Source: Sneathiella sp.
Lineage (GTDB): Bacteria > Pseudomonadota > Alphaproteobacteria > Sneathiellales > Sneathiellaceae
DNA: 46,030 nucleotides
NCBI RefSeq assembly: GCF_002694385.1
Contig: NZ_NZMB01000022.1
Location: 111,745 to 157,774 of the forward strand
Direction of reading: 5' to 3'
Part shown: positions 8,433-17,361 of the stretch, one piece after another
How positions within the stretch are numbered: the first letter of the stretch is position 1
How the letters are laid out: each line of letters starts with the position of its first letter
Translations under genes and position numbers: made by a program
The notes under the pieces: generated by a model
Seen by the model: the letters and a program-made list of their open reading frames with translations, nothing else
Told to the model about the DNA's origin: nothing
Databases searched by the model: none

Positions 8433-9170
8433 ATGTCTGATCAAAAAACCGCCCTTGTCATCAGCGCCCATGCCGCCGATTTTGTCTGGCGCTGCGCCGG
8501 GGCCATCGCCCTGCATGAGGAAAAAGGCTATGACGTGACGATTGCCTGCCTCTCATTCGGGGAGCGTGGGGAAAGCGCCAAACTCTGGAAGCAGGAAGGC
8601 GGTATGACGCTTGAAGCAGTAAAAAAGGCCCGCCGGATTGAGGCGGAAAATGCTGCAAAAGCGCTTGATGCACATGACATCGTGTTTTTCGATCTCGGGG
8701 ATTACCCGTTGGAAGTAACCCGCGATGACAAGTTTAAACTGGTCGATCTGATCCGCAAGGTACAGCCAAACTTCATGCTGAGCCATTCGCAGTATGATCC
8801 TTACAATACGGATCACAGCTTCGCCACCACGCTGGCCATGGAATGCCGGATGATCGCGCAGGCCTGGGGCCATAATCCGGGGCAGAAGGTTTTAGGAGCG
8901 CCGCAGCTTTACCTGTTCGAGCCACACCAAACGGAGCAGATGGGATGGAAGCCGGATGTTTTTCTGGATATCACTTCGGTCTGGGATAAAAAGCGCGCCG
9001 CCATCGAATGCATGCAGGGGCAGGAGCATCTGTGGGATTACTACACCAATGTTGCGGAAAACCGGGGCAATCATTTCCGTCGCAATTCCGGCGGGCAGGC
9101 CGGCGGTCGCCCGGCGCGCTATGCGGAAGGGTTCCAGTCCATCTATCCGCGCACCGTGGATGAACTCTGA
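8433..9170 (+). CDS. galB: 4-oxalomesaconate hydratase (PIG-L/LmbE family)
   Basis: 245 residues. It belongs to the PIG-L/LmbE deacetylase-like fold: the zinc motif appears as [10 protein letters not shown] (H13, D16) instead of the common AHPDDE, and a second region reads [17 protein letters not shown]. This variant matches Pseudomonas putida GalB, the zinc-dependent hydratase that converts 4-oxalomesaconate to 4-carboxy-4-hydroxy-2-oxoadipate. Position as first gene of a run with ligK, galD, ligI and ligAB supports that call. It replaces the amidohydrolase-type LigJ found in Sphingobium. GAGGAG lies eight bases before the ATG. The stop overlaps the ATG of ligK by one base (TGATG). A sugar N-deacetylase is the alternative, but context argues strongly against it. 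Confidence 0.88.
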   Translation: MSDQKTALVISAHAADFVWRCAGAIALHEEKGYDVTIACLSFGERGESAKLWKQEGGMTLEAVKKARRIEAENAAKALDAHDIVFFDLGDYPLEVTRDDKFKLVDLIRKVQPNFMLSHSQYDPYNTDHSFATTLAMECRMIAQAWGHNPGQKVLGAPQLYLFEPHQTEQMGWKPDVFLDITSVWDKKRAAIECMQGQEHLWDYYTNVAENRGNHFRRNSGGQAGGRPARYAEGFQSIYPRTVDEL

Positions 9171-9841
9171 TGGGTATCGTTGTCCAGAATATCGAGCGGG
9201 CGGATGCCACGATTATAAAACGTCTTGCGGCCTGCGGCGTAGCTACCGTTCATGAGGCGCAGGGGCGCAAGGGCCTACTCGCGGCCTACATGCGGCCGAT
9301 TTATTCTGGCGCATCAGTTGCCGCTTCTGCCGTTACCATCTCCGCTCCGCCTGCTGACAACTGGATGGTCCATGTCGCAATCGAGCAGGTGAAACCCGGC
9401 GACATTCTCGTTCTTGCGCCGACATCCCCCTCCGACGCCGGTTATTTCGGCGATCTGCTGGCCACTTCCATGCAGGCGCGTGGCGGTGTCGGTCTGGTGA
9501 TTGATGCGGGCGTGCGTGATATCCGCAATCTGACCGCGATGAAATTTCCCGTCTGGTCAAAAGCCATATCTGCACAGGGAACCGTGAAGGAAACTCTCGG
9601 TTCGGTCAATATCCCCGTCGTCTGCGCCGGCGAACTTGTCAATCCCGGTGACGTGATCGTCGCGGATGATGACGGGGTCTGCGTCGTCCGCCGAGAGGAA
9701 GCGGCCGACATCGCCGATAAGGCGGAAGCGCGTCTCAAGAATGAAGAGGAAAAGCGTAAACGGCTTGCCGCCGGAGAGCTTGGCCTCGACATGTACAAAA
9801 TGCGGGAGCGTCTCAAGGAAAAGGGCCTCAAATATGTCTAG
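9170..9841 (+). CDS. ligK: 4-carboxy-4-hydroxy-2-oxoadipate aldolase
   Basis: 223 residues, RraA/HMG-CHA aldolase fold. The class II pyruvate aldolase signature is visible: G91-Y-F-G-D95, then 20 residues, then R116-D117. These place the divalent metal and the pyruvate enolate. The enzyme splits 4-carboxy-4-hydroxy-2-oxoadipate into pyruvate and oxaloacetate, the last step of the pathway; family members also decarboxylate oxaloacetate. The C-terminal 35 residues are a charged helix rich in Lys and Glu, usual for LigK. The start codon overlaps the galB stop by one base, and the stop lies inside the first codons of galD (eight-base overlap), so the three genes are translationally coupled. Confidence 0.93.
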   Translation: MGIVVQNIERADATIIKRLAACGVATVHEAQGRKGLLAAYMRPIYSGASVAASAVTISAPPADNWMVHVAIEQVKPGDILVLAPTSPSDAGYFGDLLATSMQARGGVGLVIDAGVRDIRNLTAMKFPVWSKAISAQGTVKETLGSVNIPVVCAGELVNPGDVIVADDDGVCVVRREEAADIADKAEARLKNEEEKRKRLAAGELGLDMYKMRERLKEKGLKYV

Positions 9842-10889
9842 CGCGCCCTGCATGTGGATGCGGGGCGGCACCTCGAAAGGTGGATATTTCCTGGAAAGTG
9901 ACCTGCCCCCGGACAAGGCGACGCGGGACGCCTTTCTGTTGCAGGTCATGGGTTCACCCGATCCGCGACAGATCGACGGCATGGGCGGCGCCGATCCGCT
10001 CACCTCCAAAGTTGCAGTGATCCGCCCCTCGGCCCGCGAGGGTGTTGATGTGGATTACCTTTTTCTTCAGGTCGTCGTCGATCAGGCCATTGTCTCGGAT
10101 TCGCAAAATTGCGGCAATATCCTGGCCGGTATTGGGCCCTTCGCAATCGAGCGCGGCCTGGTTCCCATCAAGGGAGAGGAGACCGACGTAACGATCTATA
10201 TGGAGAATACAGGCCAGACCGCCATTGCCCGTGTCCCGACACCGAACGGAGCCGTATCCTATAGAGGTGAGGCAACGATAGACGGCGTTCCGGGGGCCGC
10301 CGCGCCCATCCCGATTACCTTTACGGAAACCGCTGGCTCCACCTGCGGCGCGCTTCTGCCAACCGGAAACGCTTGCGATGTGATTGATGGCGTTGAGGTA
10401 ACAATGATCGATAACGGGATGCCTTCAGTGATCATGCGCGCCACGGATATGGGGATTACGGGCCGTGAAACACGCGAAGAGCTGGAGGCGAATGAGCCCT
10501 TAAAAAAGCGCCTGGAATCCATCCGCCTGCAAGCCGGGCCAATGATGAATCTGGGCGATGTCACGAACAAGACAGTGCCCAAAATGTGCATGGTAAGCGG
10601 CCCGATGAACGGTGGCGCCATTTCCACCCGGACCTTTATCCCACATCGTTGCCACGCCTCCATCGGCGTGCTGGGCGCGGTGACGGTGGCGACCGCTGCC
10701 GCACTTGAAGGCTCCCCCGCCTCGGACCTCGCCGTCATTCCCGAAGGTCGTCAAAAATCCCTGCAAATCGAACATCCGATTGGGGAGACAACCGTCGTCC
10801 TCGACATGAATGACAAGGGAGAGGTGATGAGTGCCGCCATCCTGCGGACGGCCCGCAAACTTTTTGACGGCGTGGTTTTCGGCCGATAA
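9834..10889 (+). CDS. galD: 4-oxalomesaconate tautomerase (PrpF family)
   Basis: 351 residues, of the diaminopimelate epimerase-like PrpF family. The start [19 protein letters not shown] is diagnostic (RGGTSKG), and [17 protein letters not shown] lies mid-protein. GalD (LigU in Sphingobium) interconverts the keto and enol forms of 4-oxalomesaconate so that the hydratase can act. The ATG at 9834 is chosen because it begins the conserved N-terminus and overlaps the ligK stop; reading further upstream adds 56 residues that are only ligK in another frame. AAGGG lies about nine bases before it. It ends 16 bases before ligI. Confidence 0.91.
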   Translation: MSSAPCMWMRGGTSKGGYFLESDLPPDKATRDAFLLQVMGSPDPRQIDGMGGADPLTSKVAVIRPSAREGVDVDYLFLQVVVDQAIVSDSQNCGNILAGIGPFAIERGLVPIKGEETDVTIYMENTGQTAIARVPTPNGAVSYRGEATIDGVPGAAAPIPITFTETAGSTCGALLPTGNACDVIDGVEVTMIDNGMPSVIMRATDMGITGRETREELEANEPLKKRLESIRLQAGPMMNLGDVTNKTVPKMCMVSGPMNGGAISTRTFIPHRCHASIGVLGAVTVATAAALEGSPASDLAVIPEGRQKSLQIEHPIGETTVVLDMNDKGEVMSAAILRTARKLFDGVVFGR

Positions 10890-10905
10890 AGAACGAGAGA
10901 ATACA

Positions 10906-11790
10906 ATGGATCCTGATTACCTTCCCTTTCACCCGAACCCGTCAAAGCCTAAGTTCAAGGCGCCAGCCGGCGCGGTCGATGCCCATTGCCATGTTTTTGG
11001 CCCTGCCGACATGTTTCCTTATGCGCCGGAACGAAAATACACTCCTTGCGATGCCCCAAAAGAGAAGCTATTCGCCCTCCGTGACTATCTCGGTTTTTCG
11101 CGTAATGTCATTGTTCAGGCCTCCTGCCATGGCCGGAATAATGACGCGCTTGTCGATGCGCTGAAATCATCGCATGGCCTCGCGCGCGGCGTTGCGGTGG
11201 TCGGGGCTGACGTCACGGACGAGGCGCTTGCCGCAATGGATGCGGCCGGAGTGCGCGCCGTGCGCTTTAATTTTGTGAAAAGGCTGGTAGATGCCACCCC
11301 CAAGGAAATATTCCTTGGAATTTCCGAACGTATCGCCAAACTCGGCTGGCATATCGTTGTTTATTTTGAAGCGCCGGACCTTGAAGACCTCACACCTTTT
11401 CTAAAACAGCTTCCGACAACCGTTGTGGTGGATCATATGGGGCGGCCGGATGTCACAAAGGGCGTCGATCATCCCGATTTCCAACGGTTCCTCAGCCTGC
11501 TGTCAGAGAATGAAAATATATGGACCAAGGTCAGTTGCCCGGAACGCCTGACGGTGGCGGGCCCACCCTATGACGATGTGATTGCCTTTGGCCGGACGCT
11601 GGTGGAACACTTTCCGGACCGTGTCCTCTGGGGCACCGACTGGCCGCATCCGAATATGAAATCCCATGTCCCGGATGAAGGCATTCTGGTGGATGTCATT
11701 CCCCGCATCGCAGTAACCGCGGCGGCACAACAGAAATTACTCATCGATAACCCGATGCGGCTATACTGGCCGGAAGAACAGATTTCATAA
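10906..11790 (+). CDS. ligI: 2-pyrone-4,6-dicarboxylate hydrolase
   Basis: 294 residues, close to the 293 of Sphingobium LigI. It is an amidohydrolase-superfamily TIM barrel: DAHCHVF supplies H27 and H29, VVDHMGRPD the mid-barrel histidine, and GTDWPHPN near residue 247 the catalytic aspartate. It opens the lactone of 2-pyrone-4,6-dicarboxylate to give 4-oxalomesaconate and, in the family, does so without metal. Its N-terminus (DPDYLPFHPNPSKPKFKAPAGAVDAHCHVFGP) has the usual LigI form. The start at 10906 has GAGAG upstream, 16 bases after the galD stop. The stop is followed 15 bases later by ligA, with AAAGGGAGGG between. Same operon as galB-ligB. Confidence 0.94.
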   Translation: MDPDYLPFHPNPSKPKFKAPAGAVDAHCHVFGPADMFPYAPERKYTPCDAPKEKLFALRDYLGFSRNVIVQASCHGRNNDALVDALKSSHGLARGVAVVGADVTDEALAAMDAAGVRAVRFNFVKRLVDATPKEIFLGISERIAKLGWHIVVYFEAPDLEDLTPFLKQLPTTVVVDHMGRPDVTKGVDHPDFQRFLSLLSENENIWTKVSCPERLTVAGPPYDDVIAFGRTLVEHFPDRVLWGTDWPHPNMKSHVPDEGILVDVIPRIAVTAAAQQKLLIDNPMRLYWPEEQIS

Positions 11791-11805
11791 AGGGAGGGAT
11801 ATCCG

Positions 11806-12162
11806 ATGCAAAGCCTGAAAGGCAGGAAACCCATACCGGGAACCATCATTTTCGATGGCCATCAGGCTGTCAAAGGCTATCAGCTGAACAAGATGTGCTT
11901 CTCTTTTAATGAGGCTGCGAACAGGGAAGCCTTCTTGCAGGACGAAGAAGCCTATTGCAAACGCTATGGGCTGACAGATGATCAGCGGGCAGCGGTCAGG
12001 GAGCGTGACGTCCTGAAGCTTCTCAATCTTGGCGGAAATATTTATTACCTCGCCAAGCTGACCGGTATTTTTGGCCTGAACATGCAAGATATTGGCGCAC
12101 AACAGGCTGGTGTGACTCTGGAAGAATTCCGCGCGAAGCTGCTGGCCGCCGGGGAGAAATGA
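11806..12162 (+). CDS. ligA: Protocatechuate 4,5-dioxygenase, alpha subunit
   Basis: 118 residues, all helical in appearance, matching the small subunit of the LigAB extradiol dioxygenase (somewhat shorter than the 139 of Sphingobium LigA). Recognisable blocks are GTIIFDGHQAVKGYQLNKMC, near the N-terminus, and FGLNMQDIGAQQAG, near the C-terminus. The alpha subunit caps the active site of LigB and shapes substrate binding; it holds no metal ligand. A strong AGGGAGG ribosome-binding site precedes the ATG. The stop is separated from the ligB ATG by one base (TGACATG), which should give the balanced translation expected for a two-subunit enzyme. Confidence 0.94.
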   Translation: MQSLKGRKPIPGTIIFDGHQAVKGYQLNKMCFSFNEAANREAFLQDEEAYCKRYGLTDDQRAAVRERDVLKLLNLGGNIYYLAKLTGIFGLNMQDIGAQQAGVTLEEFRAKLLAAGEK

Positions 12163-12163
12163 C

Positions 12164-13012
12164 ATGGCAAGATTAATTGGCGGGGTGGGCAGCTCCCATG
12201 TTCCCGCCATCGGCAATGCGATCGAGCAAAAACTTCAGGGCGAGCCCTACTGGAAGCCTTTTTTCAAAGGGTATGAACCGGTCTGGCAATGGATGGAGGA
12301 GAAAAAACCAGATGTTGCAATCCTCGTCTATAATGATCACGGGCTCAATTTCTTTCTCGACGCCATGCCGACGTTCGCCATTGGCGCCGCCGCCGAATAT
12401 CAGAATGCTGATGAGGGATGGGGGCTTAAACCACTTGATCCCTTCAAGGGCGACCCTGACTTCTCCTGGCACCTGATCGACAGCCTTGTGCATGATGAAT
12501 TTGACATCACCATGTGCCAGGAAATGCAGGTCGATCACGGCTTTACCGTGCCGATGTCCCTGATGTGGCCGCAACAGGCGCTCCGCGATCAGGTGAAAGT
12601 CATCCCGCTCTGTGTCAATGTTGTGCAATACCCCTTCCCCACCGCAAGACGCTGCCTGCGTCTTGGAGAGGCGATCGGTCGCGCCGTTGCAAGTTATGAG
12701 GAAGATCTGGATGTGGTGATCCTTGGTACCGGCGGGCTGTCGCATCAGCTGGATGGGGAACGAGCCGGGCATATCAACAGAGAATTTGACATGGAATTCC
12801 TGGGCCGCCTGAAAGATGATCCGGAATGGCTGTTGCAATTCACCAACTACGAGCTGGCCGAAAAGGTCGGTTCGCAGGGTGTGGAAATGATCATGTGGCT
12901 GATCATGCGCGGCGCGCTGGGTGACAACATCCGGGAACTTTCCCGCAATTATCATATTCCCATCTCAAATACGGCCGCCGGGGTCGTTTTGTTTGAAACC
13001 CTATTGCCCTGA
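12164..13012 (+). CDS. ligB: Protocatechuate 4,5-dioxygenase, beta subunit
   Basis: 282 residues, the catalytic class III extradiol dioxygenase subunit. The Fe(II) ligands of LigB (His12, His61, Glu242 in the Sphingobium enzyme) are present as H12 (GVGSSHVPAIG), H59 (VYNDHGLNF) and E241 (SQGVEMIMW). The catalytic base is H194 in GTGGLSHQLDG. The enzyme opens protocatechuate between carbons 4 and 5 to give 4-carboxy-2-hydroxymuconate-6-semialdehyde, in the cytoplasm, with O2. Gallate-type dioxygenases are single longer chains, so the separate LigA favours protocatechuate as substrate. It is the last gene of the lig run; 88 bases with no clear terminator separate it from glpK. Confidence 0.95.
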   Translation: MARLIGGVGSSHVPAIGNAIEQKLQGEPYWKPFFKGYEPVWQWMEEKKPDVAILVYNDHGLNFFLDAMPTFAIGAAAEYQNADEGWGLKPLDPFKGDPDFSWHLIDSLVHDEFDITMCQEMQVDHGFTVPMSLMWPQQALRDQVKVIPLCVNVVQYPFPTARRCLRLGEAIGRAVASYEEDLDVVILGTGGLSHQLDGERAGHINREFDMEFLGRLKDDPEWLLQFTNYELAEKVGSQGVEMIMWLIMRGALGDNIRELSRNYHIPISNTAAGVVLFETLLP

Positions 13013-13100
13013 TCGGCCCGGAAATCGGACTGGCGCATCCGACCCATGCATGCCAAACTTCCGGACAGAGGCAAGCCAATCATGATGGGCAGGGAACAGG

Positions 13101-14600
13101 ATGAGCGGATATATTCTCGCCCTTGATCAGGGGACGACATCAAGCCGGGCAATCGTTTTTGACAGGGAATACCGACCTGTCGCCATCGGGCAGCAGGAGT
13201 TCAGGCAGTATTTCCCCTCCTCCGGCTGGGTCGAGCATGACCCTGAGGAAATTTGGGCAACCAGCCTCTCAACTGCAAAGGAAGCCCTCAAGAAAGCGGG
13301 CATCGGCATCCGTGACATCGCCGGAATTGGAATTACAAATCAACGTGAGACAACCGTCATCTGGGACCGGGAGGGCGGCAAACCGATTTACAATGCTATT
13401 GTCTGGCAGGACCGGAGAACGGCCGGTTTTTGCAACAAGCTGAAGGAAACCGGTCTTGAAAAGCTGTTCACCAAACGGACCGGGTTACTGCTCGATCCCT
13501 ATTTCTCCGGTACGAAAATAAACTGGATCCTGAATAATGTGGAGGGTGCGCGGGCAAAGGCGGAGGCCGGAAAACTTGCCTTCGGAACCATTGACAGCTT
13601 CCTCCTCTGGCGTTTGACTGGCGGCAACATACATGCAACAGACGCAACGAATGCAAGCCGGACGCTGGTCTATGATATTCATCGCGGGGAATGGTCCGAT
13701 GAACTTCTGGAAATCCTCAATATTCCCAGATCCCTGCTTCCGGAAGTGCGCGATTGCGCGGCGGATTTCGGCGAGACAGCCCCCCACCTTTTCGGTGGCA
13801 CCGCCCGCATTGCCGCCATTGCCGGAGATCAGCAGGCCGCGACAGTGGGGCAGGCCTGTTTGTCCCCCGGCATGATGAAATCGACCTATGGCACCGGCTG
13901 CTTCGCCCTGCTGAATACGGGCGATGAGCCGGTTATCTCCAATAACAAACTGCTGACGACAATCGCCTATCAGCTGAACGGCAAACCGGTATATGCATTG
14001 GAAGGCTCAATTTTTGTAGCAGGAGCCGCGGTGCAGTGGCTGCGCGACGGGCTTGGCATTATCGACAATGCGGCGCAATCGGGCGAGCTTGCAAAAGATG
14101 CCGACCCGGAACAGCATGTTATCATGGTGCCCGCCTTCGTTGGCATTGGCGCGCCCTATTGGGATGCTGATTGCCGGGGGGCCATCTATGGCCTGACCCG
14201 CGCGACAGGCCCGAGAGAACTCGCCCGCGCGGCCCTGGAAAGCGTCTGCTTCCAGACACGCGATCTGTTGAACGCCATGCGGGCCGATTTTAACAAAAGC
14301 TATGAAACCGTGCTGCGGGTGGATGGCGGTATGGCCACCTCCGAATGGACCATGCAGCGCCTCGCGGATTTATTGGGAGCCCCGGTCGACCGACCGGCTT
14401 CAAGCGAAACCACCGCGCTCGGCGCTGCCTATCTTGCTGGAATGCAGACGGGGTTCTATCCCCCGATTGAGGACTTTGCCAAAAGCTGGCAATGCGACAA
14501 GCGATTTACCCCCGCCCTTTCCGGCCCTGAACGGGACGGGGCCTACGCCAGTTGGCAGGACGCCGTGCGCCGGACGCTCAGCCGCGATCATGGCGAATAA
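13101..14600 (+). CDS. glpK: Glycerol kinase
   Basis: 499 residues, the usual length of FGGY-family glycerol kinase. Seen: the phosphate loop [15 protein letters not shown] (residues 7-21), [44 protein letters not shown], and the second nucleotide-binding block [25 protein letters not shown]. It phosphorylates glycerol to sn-glycerol 3-phosphate with ATP. GGGAACAGG precedes the ATG. It is followed 63 bases later by glpD on the same strand. No glycerol facilitator or GlpR-type repressor is seen here, so control is either distant or shared with the upstream lig operon; the latter is only a possibility raised by the lack of a visible terminator. Confidence 0.96.
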   Translation: MSGYILALDQGTTSSRAIVFDREYRPVAIGQQEFRQYFPSSGWVEHDPEEIWATSLSTAKEALKKAGIGIRDIAGIGITNQRETTVIWDREGGKPIYNAIVWQDRRTAGFCNKLKETGLEKLFTKRTGLLLDPYFSGTKINWILNNVEGARAKAEAGKLAFGTIDSFLLWRLTGGNIHATDATNASRTLVYDIHRGEWSDELLEILNIPRSLLPEVRDCAADFGETAPHLFGGTARIAAIAGDQQAATVGQACLSPGMMKSTYGTGCFALLNTGDEPVISNNKLLTTIAYQLNGKPVYALEGSIFVAGAAVQWLRDGLGIIDNAAQSGELAKDADPEQHVIMVPAFVGIGAPYWDADCRGAIYGLTRATGPRELARAALESVCFQTRDLLNAMRADFNKSYETVLRVDGGMATSEWTMQRLADLLGAPVDRPASSETTALGAAYLAGMQTGFYPPIEDFAKSWQCDKRFTPALSGPERDGAYASWQDAVRRTLSRDHGE

Positions 14601-14663
14601 CAACAATGAAAGTTTCATATAGAATTTAATATTCTGGGGACGATCAGAAAACATGATCAATTC

Positions 14664-16229
14664 ATGAAAGAGGAAATTTTGAGCGCAGATTTCGACCTGT
14701 ATATTATCGGCGGCGGAATAAACGGCTGCGGCATAGCGCGTGATGCGGTCGGGCGTGGCTATACAGTCGCTCTCTGCGAAATGGGAGATATTGCCAGCGG
14801 TACATCCTCAGGCTCGACAAAGCTTATCCATGGTGGCTTGCGCTATCTTGAGCATTTCGATTTTCTGCTGGTCCGCAAGGCCCTCAAAGAGCGGGAAATT
14901 CTCTGGGCCAATGCGCCGCATATCATCTGGCCGCTCCGCTTTGTTCTGCCCCATCACAAGGGGCTGCGCCCCGCTTGGCTGCTGCGTCTTGGCCTGTTCC
15001 TATATGATCATATGGGCGGGCGACGAAAACTCCCGTCGACCACTACCCTTAATCTACGGCAGGCCTTGCCAGGAACGTCCCTTAAGGAAACCTATCGAAA
15101 AGCCTTTGAATATTCCGACTGTTGGGTGAATGATTCCCGGCTGGTGGTTCTGAACGCCATGGATGCGGCAGGGCGGGGCGCCCTGATTGAACCACGCATG
15201 AAATGTATCGGCATAGAGCAGTCAGGCAAGGTTTGGCGGATCACGCTTCAGGATATGGTCCGCCATACAACCCGGGTCCGGACGGCCCGGATGGTCATCA
15301 ATGCCGCCGGACCGTGGGTCGATCAGATCATCAACATGGCGACCCATACGGCTGCTTCTCACAATATCCGTCTTGTGCAGGGCAGCCATATCGTTGTCCA
15401 GAAGCTTTATGACCATGACCGATGCTATATGTTCCAGAATGCCGATGACCGGATCGTCTTTGTCATTCCGTATGAAGGAGAATATACGCTGATTGGCACA
15501 ACGGACAGGGACTATGACGGCGATCCTGGCAAGGTGAAAATCACACCAGAGGAAATTGCCTATCTCTGCCGGGCAGCGAGCGAATATCTGAAAACTCCTG
15601 TCCAGGAAAGCGATGTCATATGGGATTACGCGGCAGTGCGCCCGCTTGTCGATGACGGCGCGAGTAAAGCACAGGAGGCAACACGGGATTATCTGCTGCA
15701 CTGGCATGGCGGTGAAGACGACCTGGCCTTTCTCAATATCTTCGGCGGTAAAATCACAACCTATCGCCGCCTCGCCGAAGCGGTCATGGAAAAGGCCCAG
15801 GAAAGGCTCGGGCAAAAAGGTGACACCTGGACCATTGATGCGCCGCTGCCGGGCGGCGATTTCCCGATGCAGGGATTTCAACAACTCGTGGATCGGCTGC
15901 AAGCACGCTATCCGTTCATCGCAGCCGCCCAACTGCATCGCCTTGCCCGCGCCTATGGCACACGCCTTTATGACCTCCTCGGCAATGCTGCGGCTGATGC
16001 CGATCTCGGTGAAGATTTCGGAAACGGCCTGCGCGAGATCGAGGTGCGTTACCTGATCTCTCATGAATGGGCGCGGACAGCGGAGGATATCCTCTGGCGG
16101 CGCAGCAAACTTGGGATCGGCCAGACGCCGGAGAGAGTTCAGGCGCTCGAACGCTGGATTAAGATCAATGTCCCGTTCAATCCGCCCGCGTCAGAAGCAC
16201 GCCGAGCAGAATCACCACCGCCCCGATGA
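14664..16229 (+). CDS. glpD: Glycerol-3-phosphate dehydrogenase, FAD-dependent (aerobic type)
   Basis: 521 residues. An FAD-binding GGGINGCGIARDA motif sits at residues 17-29, followed by the family blocks GTSSGSTKLIHGGLRYLEHFDF, ERDYDGDP-like GTTDRDYDGDPGKV, AVRPLVDDG and HGGEDDLAFLNIFGGKITTYR. It oxidises glycerol 3-phosphate to dihydroxyacetone phosphate at the inner membrane and passes electrons to quinone. The ATG at 14664 is used; a TTG at 14679 directly follows AGAGGAAATT and is a possible alternative that keeps the whole fold. The last 53 bases overlap the 3' end of the EamA gene on the other strand, and the final residues are an unusual Pro/Arg-rich tail. Confidence 0.95.
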   Translation: MKEEILSADFDLYIIGGGINGCGIARDAVGRGYTVALCEMGDIASGTSSGSTKLIHGGLRYLEHFDFLLVRKALKEREILWANAPHIIWPLRFVLPHHKGLRPAWLLRLGLFLYDHMGGRRKLPSTTTLNLRQALPGTSLKETYRKAFEYSDCWVNDSRLVVLNAMDAAGRGALIEPRMKCIGIEQSGKVWRITLQDMVRHTTRVRTARMVINAAGPWVDQIINMATHTAASHNIRLVQGSHIVVQKLYDHDRCYMFQNADDRIVFVIPYEGEYTLIGTTDRDYDGDPGKVKITPEEIAYLCRAASEYLKTPVQESDVIWDYAAVRPLVDDGASKAQEATRDYLLHWHGGEDDLAFLNIFGGKITTYRRLAEAVMEKAQERLGQKGDTWTIDAPLPGGDFPMQGFQQLVDRLQARYPFIAAAQLHRLARAYGTRLYDLLGNAAADADLGEDFGNGLREIEVRYLISHEWARTAEDILWRRSKLGIGQTPERVQALERWIKINVPFNPPASEARRAESPPPR

Positions 16230-17115
16230 TCTGCACCAGTGAGATGCTTTCCCCCAAGATCAGGACCGAACACAAGATTGCTATAACGGGCACGAAAAAG
16301 CTGTAAACCATCCCTTTGGTCACACCGAGGCGCAGGATACCGGCGCAGTACCAGACAAAGGCAAGGGCCGCGCCGAAGACTGTTGTTGAAGCCCAGGCCG
16401 CCCAGCCAACACCGGTGATAGCACGCCAGTCCTGCGCCATAATGCTGGGCAGGCCGATGACAGTCAGAATGCCGGCGCCGAACAGCATCGCCCAGGCCGT
16501 CACCAGCAACGGTCCGCGCCTCATGATCATCGGGCCGGAGACAATGGTATAAACTGCCCAGGCACAAGCGCCTCCCATGATCATAAGATCGCCCGTAAAT
16601 GACCCGGCCCCAATGGTGAGTTCCGTCAGGCTGTTGTTAATCACGAGTACGACACCGACAAAAGCCAGTAGAATGCCAAGCCAGCCTTTCCATCCGGGTC
16701 TGTTGCCGAGCATAGCCGAAATCAACGCCCCGAATATCGGCGATGTCGAGACCAGAACAGAGGCTTTCGAGGCCGAGGTAAGGTTGAGGCCATAGGCCCA
16801 GCCGCCCTGAAACAGAGTGATGCCGAGCAAGCCGATCCAGGCAAGCATTAAGGCTTCGCGCCTTGTTATGGCAATGGGCATGTTGCGAAACCACAGCAGG
16901 GAAAACAATGCCAGCGGCGCAATCAGATAGCGGGTGGCGGAAAAGACGAAGGGGTCCATATAATCCAGCGCAATCTTCGCAAGCGGAAAATTTATGCCCC
17001 AGGCAAAGACCGCGCCGAGCAGGAACAGATCCCCCGCACCCACGCCCCTTCCCTTGTCCAATCCGCTTCCAGGCGACATTTCTGGCTTCCCGCCCTGACC
17101 ACCCGCGATTTCCAT
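16177..17115 (-). CDS. EamA-family (DMT) transporter
   Basis: 312 residues with about ten hydrophobic segments in two homologous halves (roughly 30-160 and 175-305), the layout of the drug/metabolite transporter superfamily. Blocks such as FSATRYLIAPLALFSLLW and the second-half GAVVILLGVLLTRAD end are typical. Inner-membrane carrier; substrate (metabolite export, amino acid or drug) cannot be read from the sequence. AAAGGAG lies nine bases before the ATG at 17115. The gene converges on glpD and overlaps it by 53 bases. The N-terminal 28 residues are hydrophilic (GGQGGKPEMSPGSGLDKGRG), so a shorter start is possible. Confidence 0.84.
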   Translation of the reverse strand: MEIAGGQGGKPEMSPGSGLDKGRGVGAGDLFLLGAVFAWGINFPLAKIALDYMDPFVFSATRYLIAPLALFSLLWFRNMPIAITRREALMLAWIGLLGITLFQGGWAYGLNLTSASKASVLVSTSPIFGALISAMLGNRPGWKGWLGILLAFVGVVLVINNSLTELTIGAGSFTGDLMIMGGACAWAVYTIVSGPMIMRRGPLLVTAWAMLFGAGILTVIGLPSIMAQDWRAITGVGWAAWASTTVFGAALAFVWYCAGILRLGVTKGMVYSFFVPVIAILCSVLILGESISLVQIIGAVVILLGVLLTRAD

Positions 17116-17361
17116 ATTGACGACTCCTTTCGTGAGAGGATAGGCTATAAGGGCGCTTCAGGACGATGATATTTCTGCTCATTGCGTATTTTTTACCAGT
17201 ATTACGCTGATTGAACGCGAAAATCCCCGCTCAAGTTGTATGTGCCGCGTAAAAAGCGGTAATTTGTATAAAAATTATCACTTTTTGCTCTGATCTTGGT
17301 GAGTTGCTAAGTAAATATTCAGACTTTTTCGTTATTTTCACTGCATCTATAACGGTCCCAG

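Noticed and set aside
15222-16064. Minus-strand open frame of 280 codons inside glpD
   Set aside because: glpD is unmistakable on the plus strand; the antisense product has no recognisable domain.
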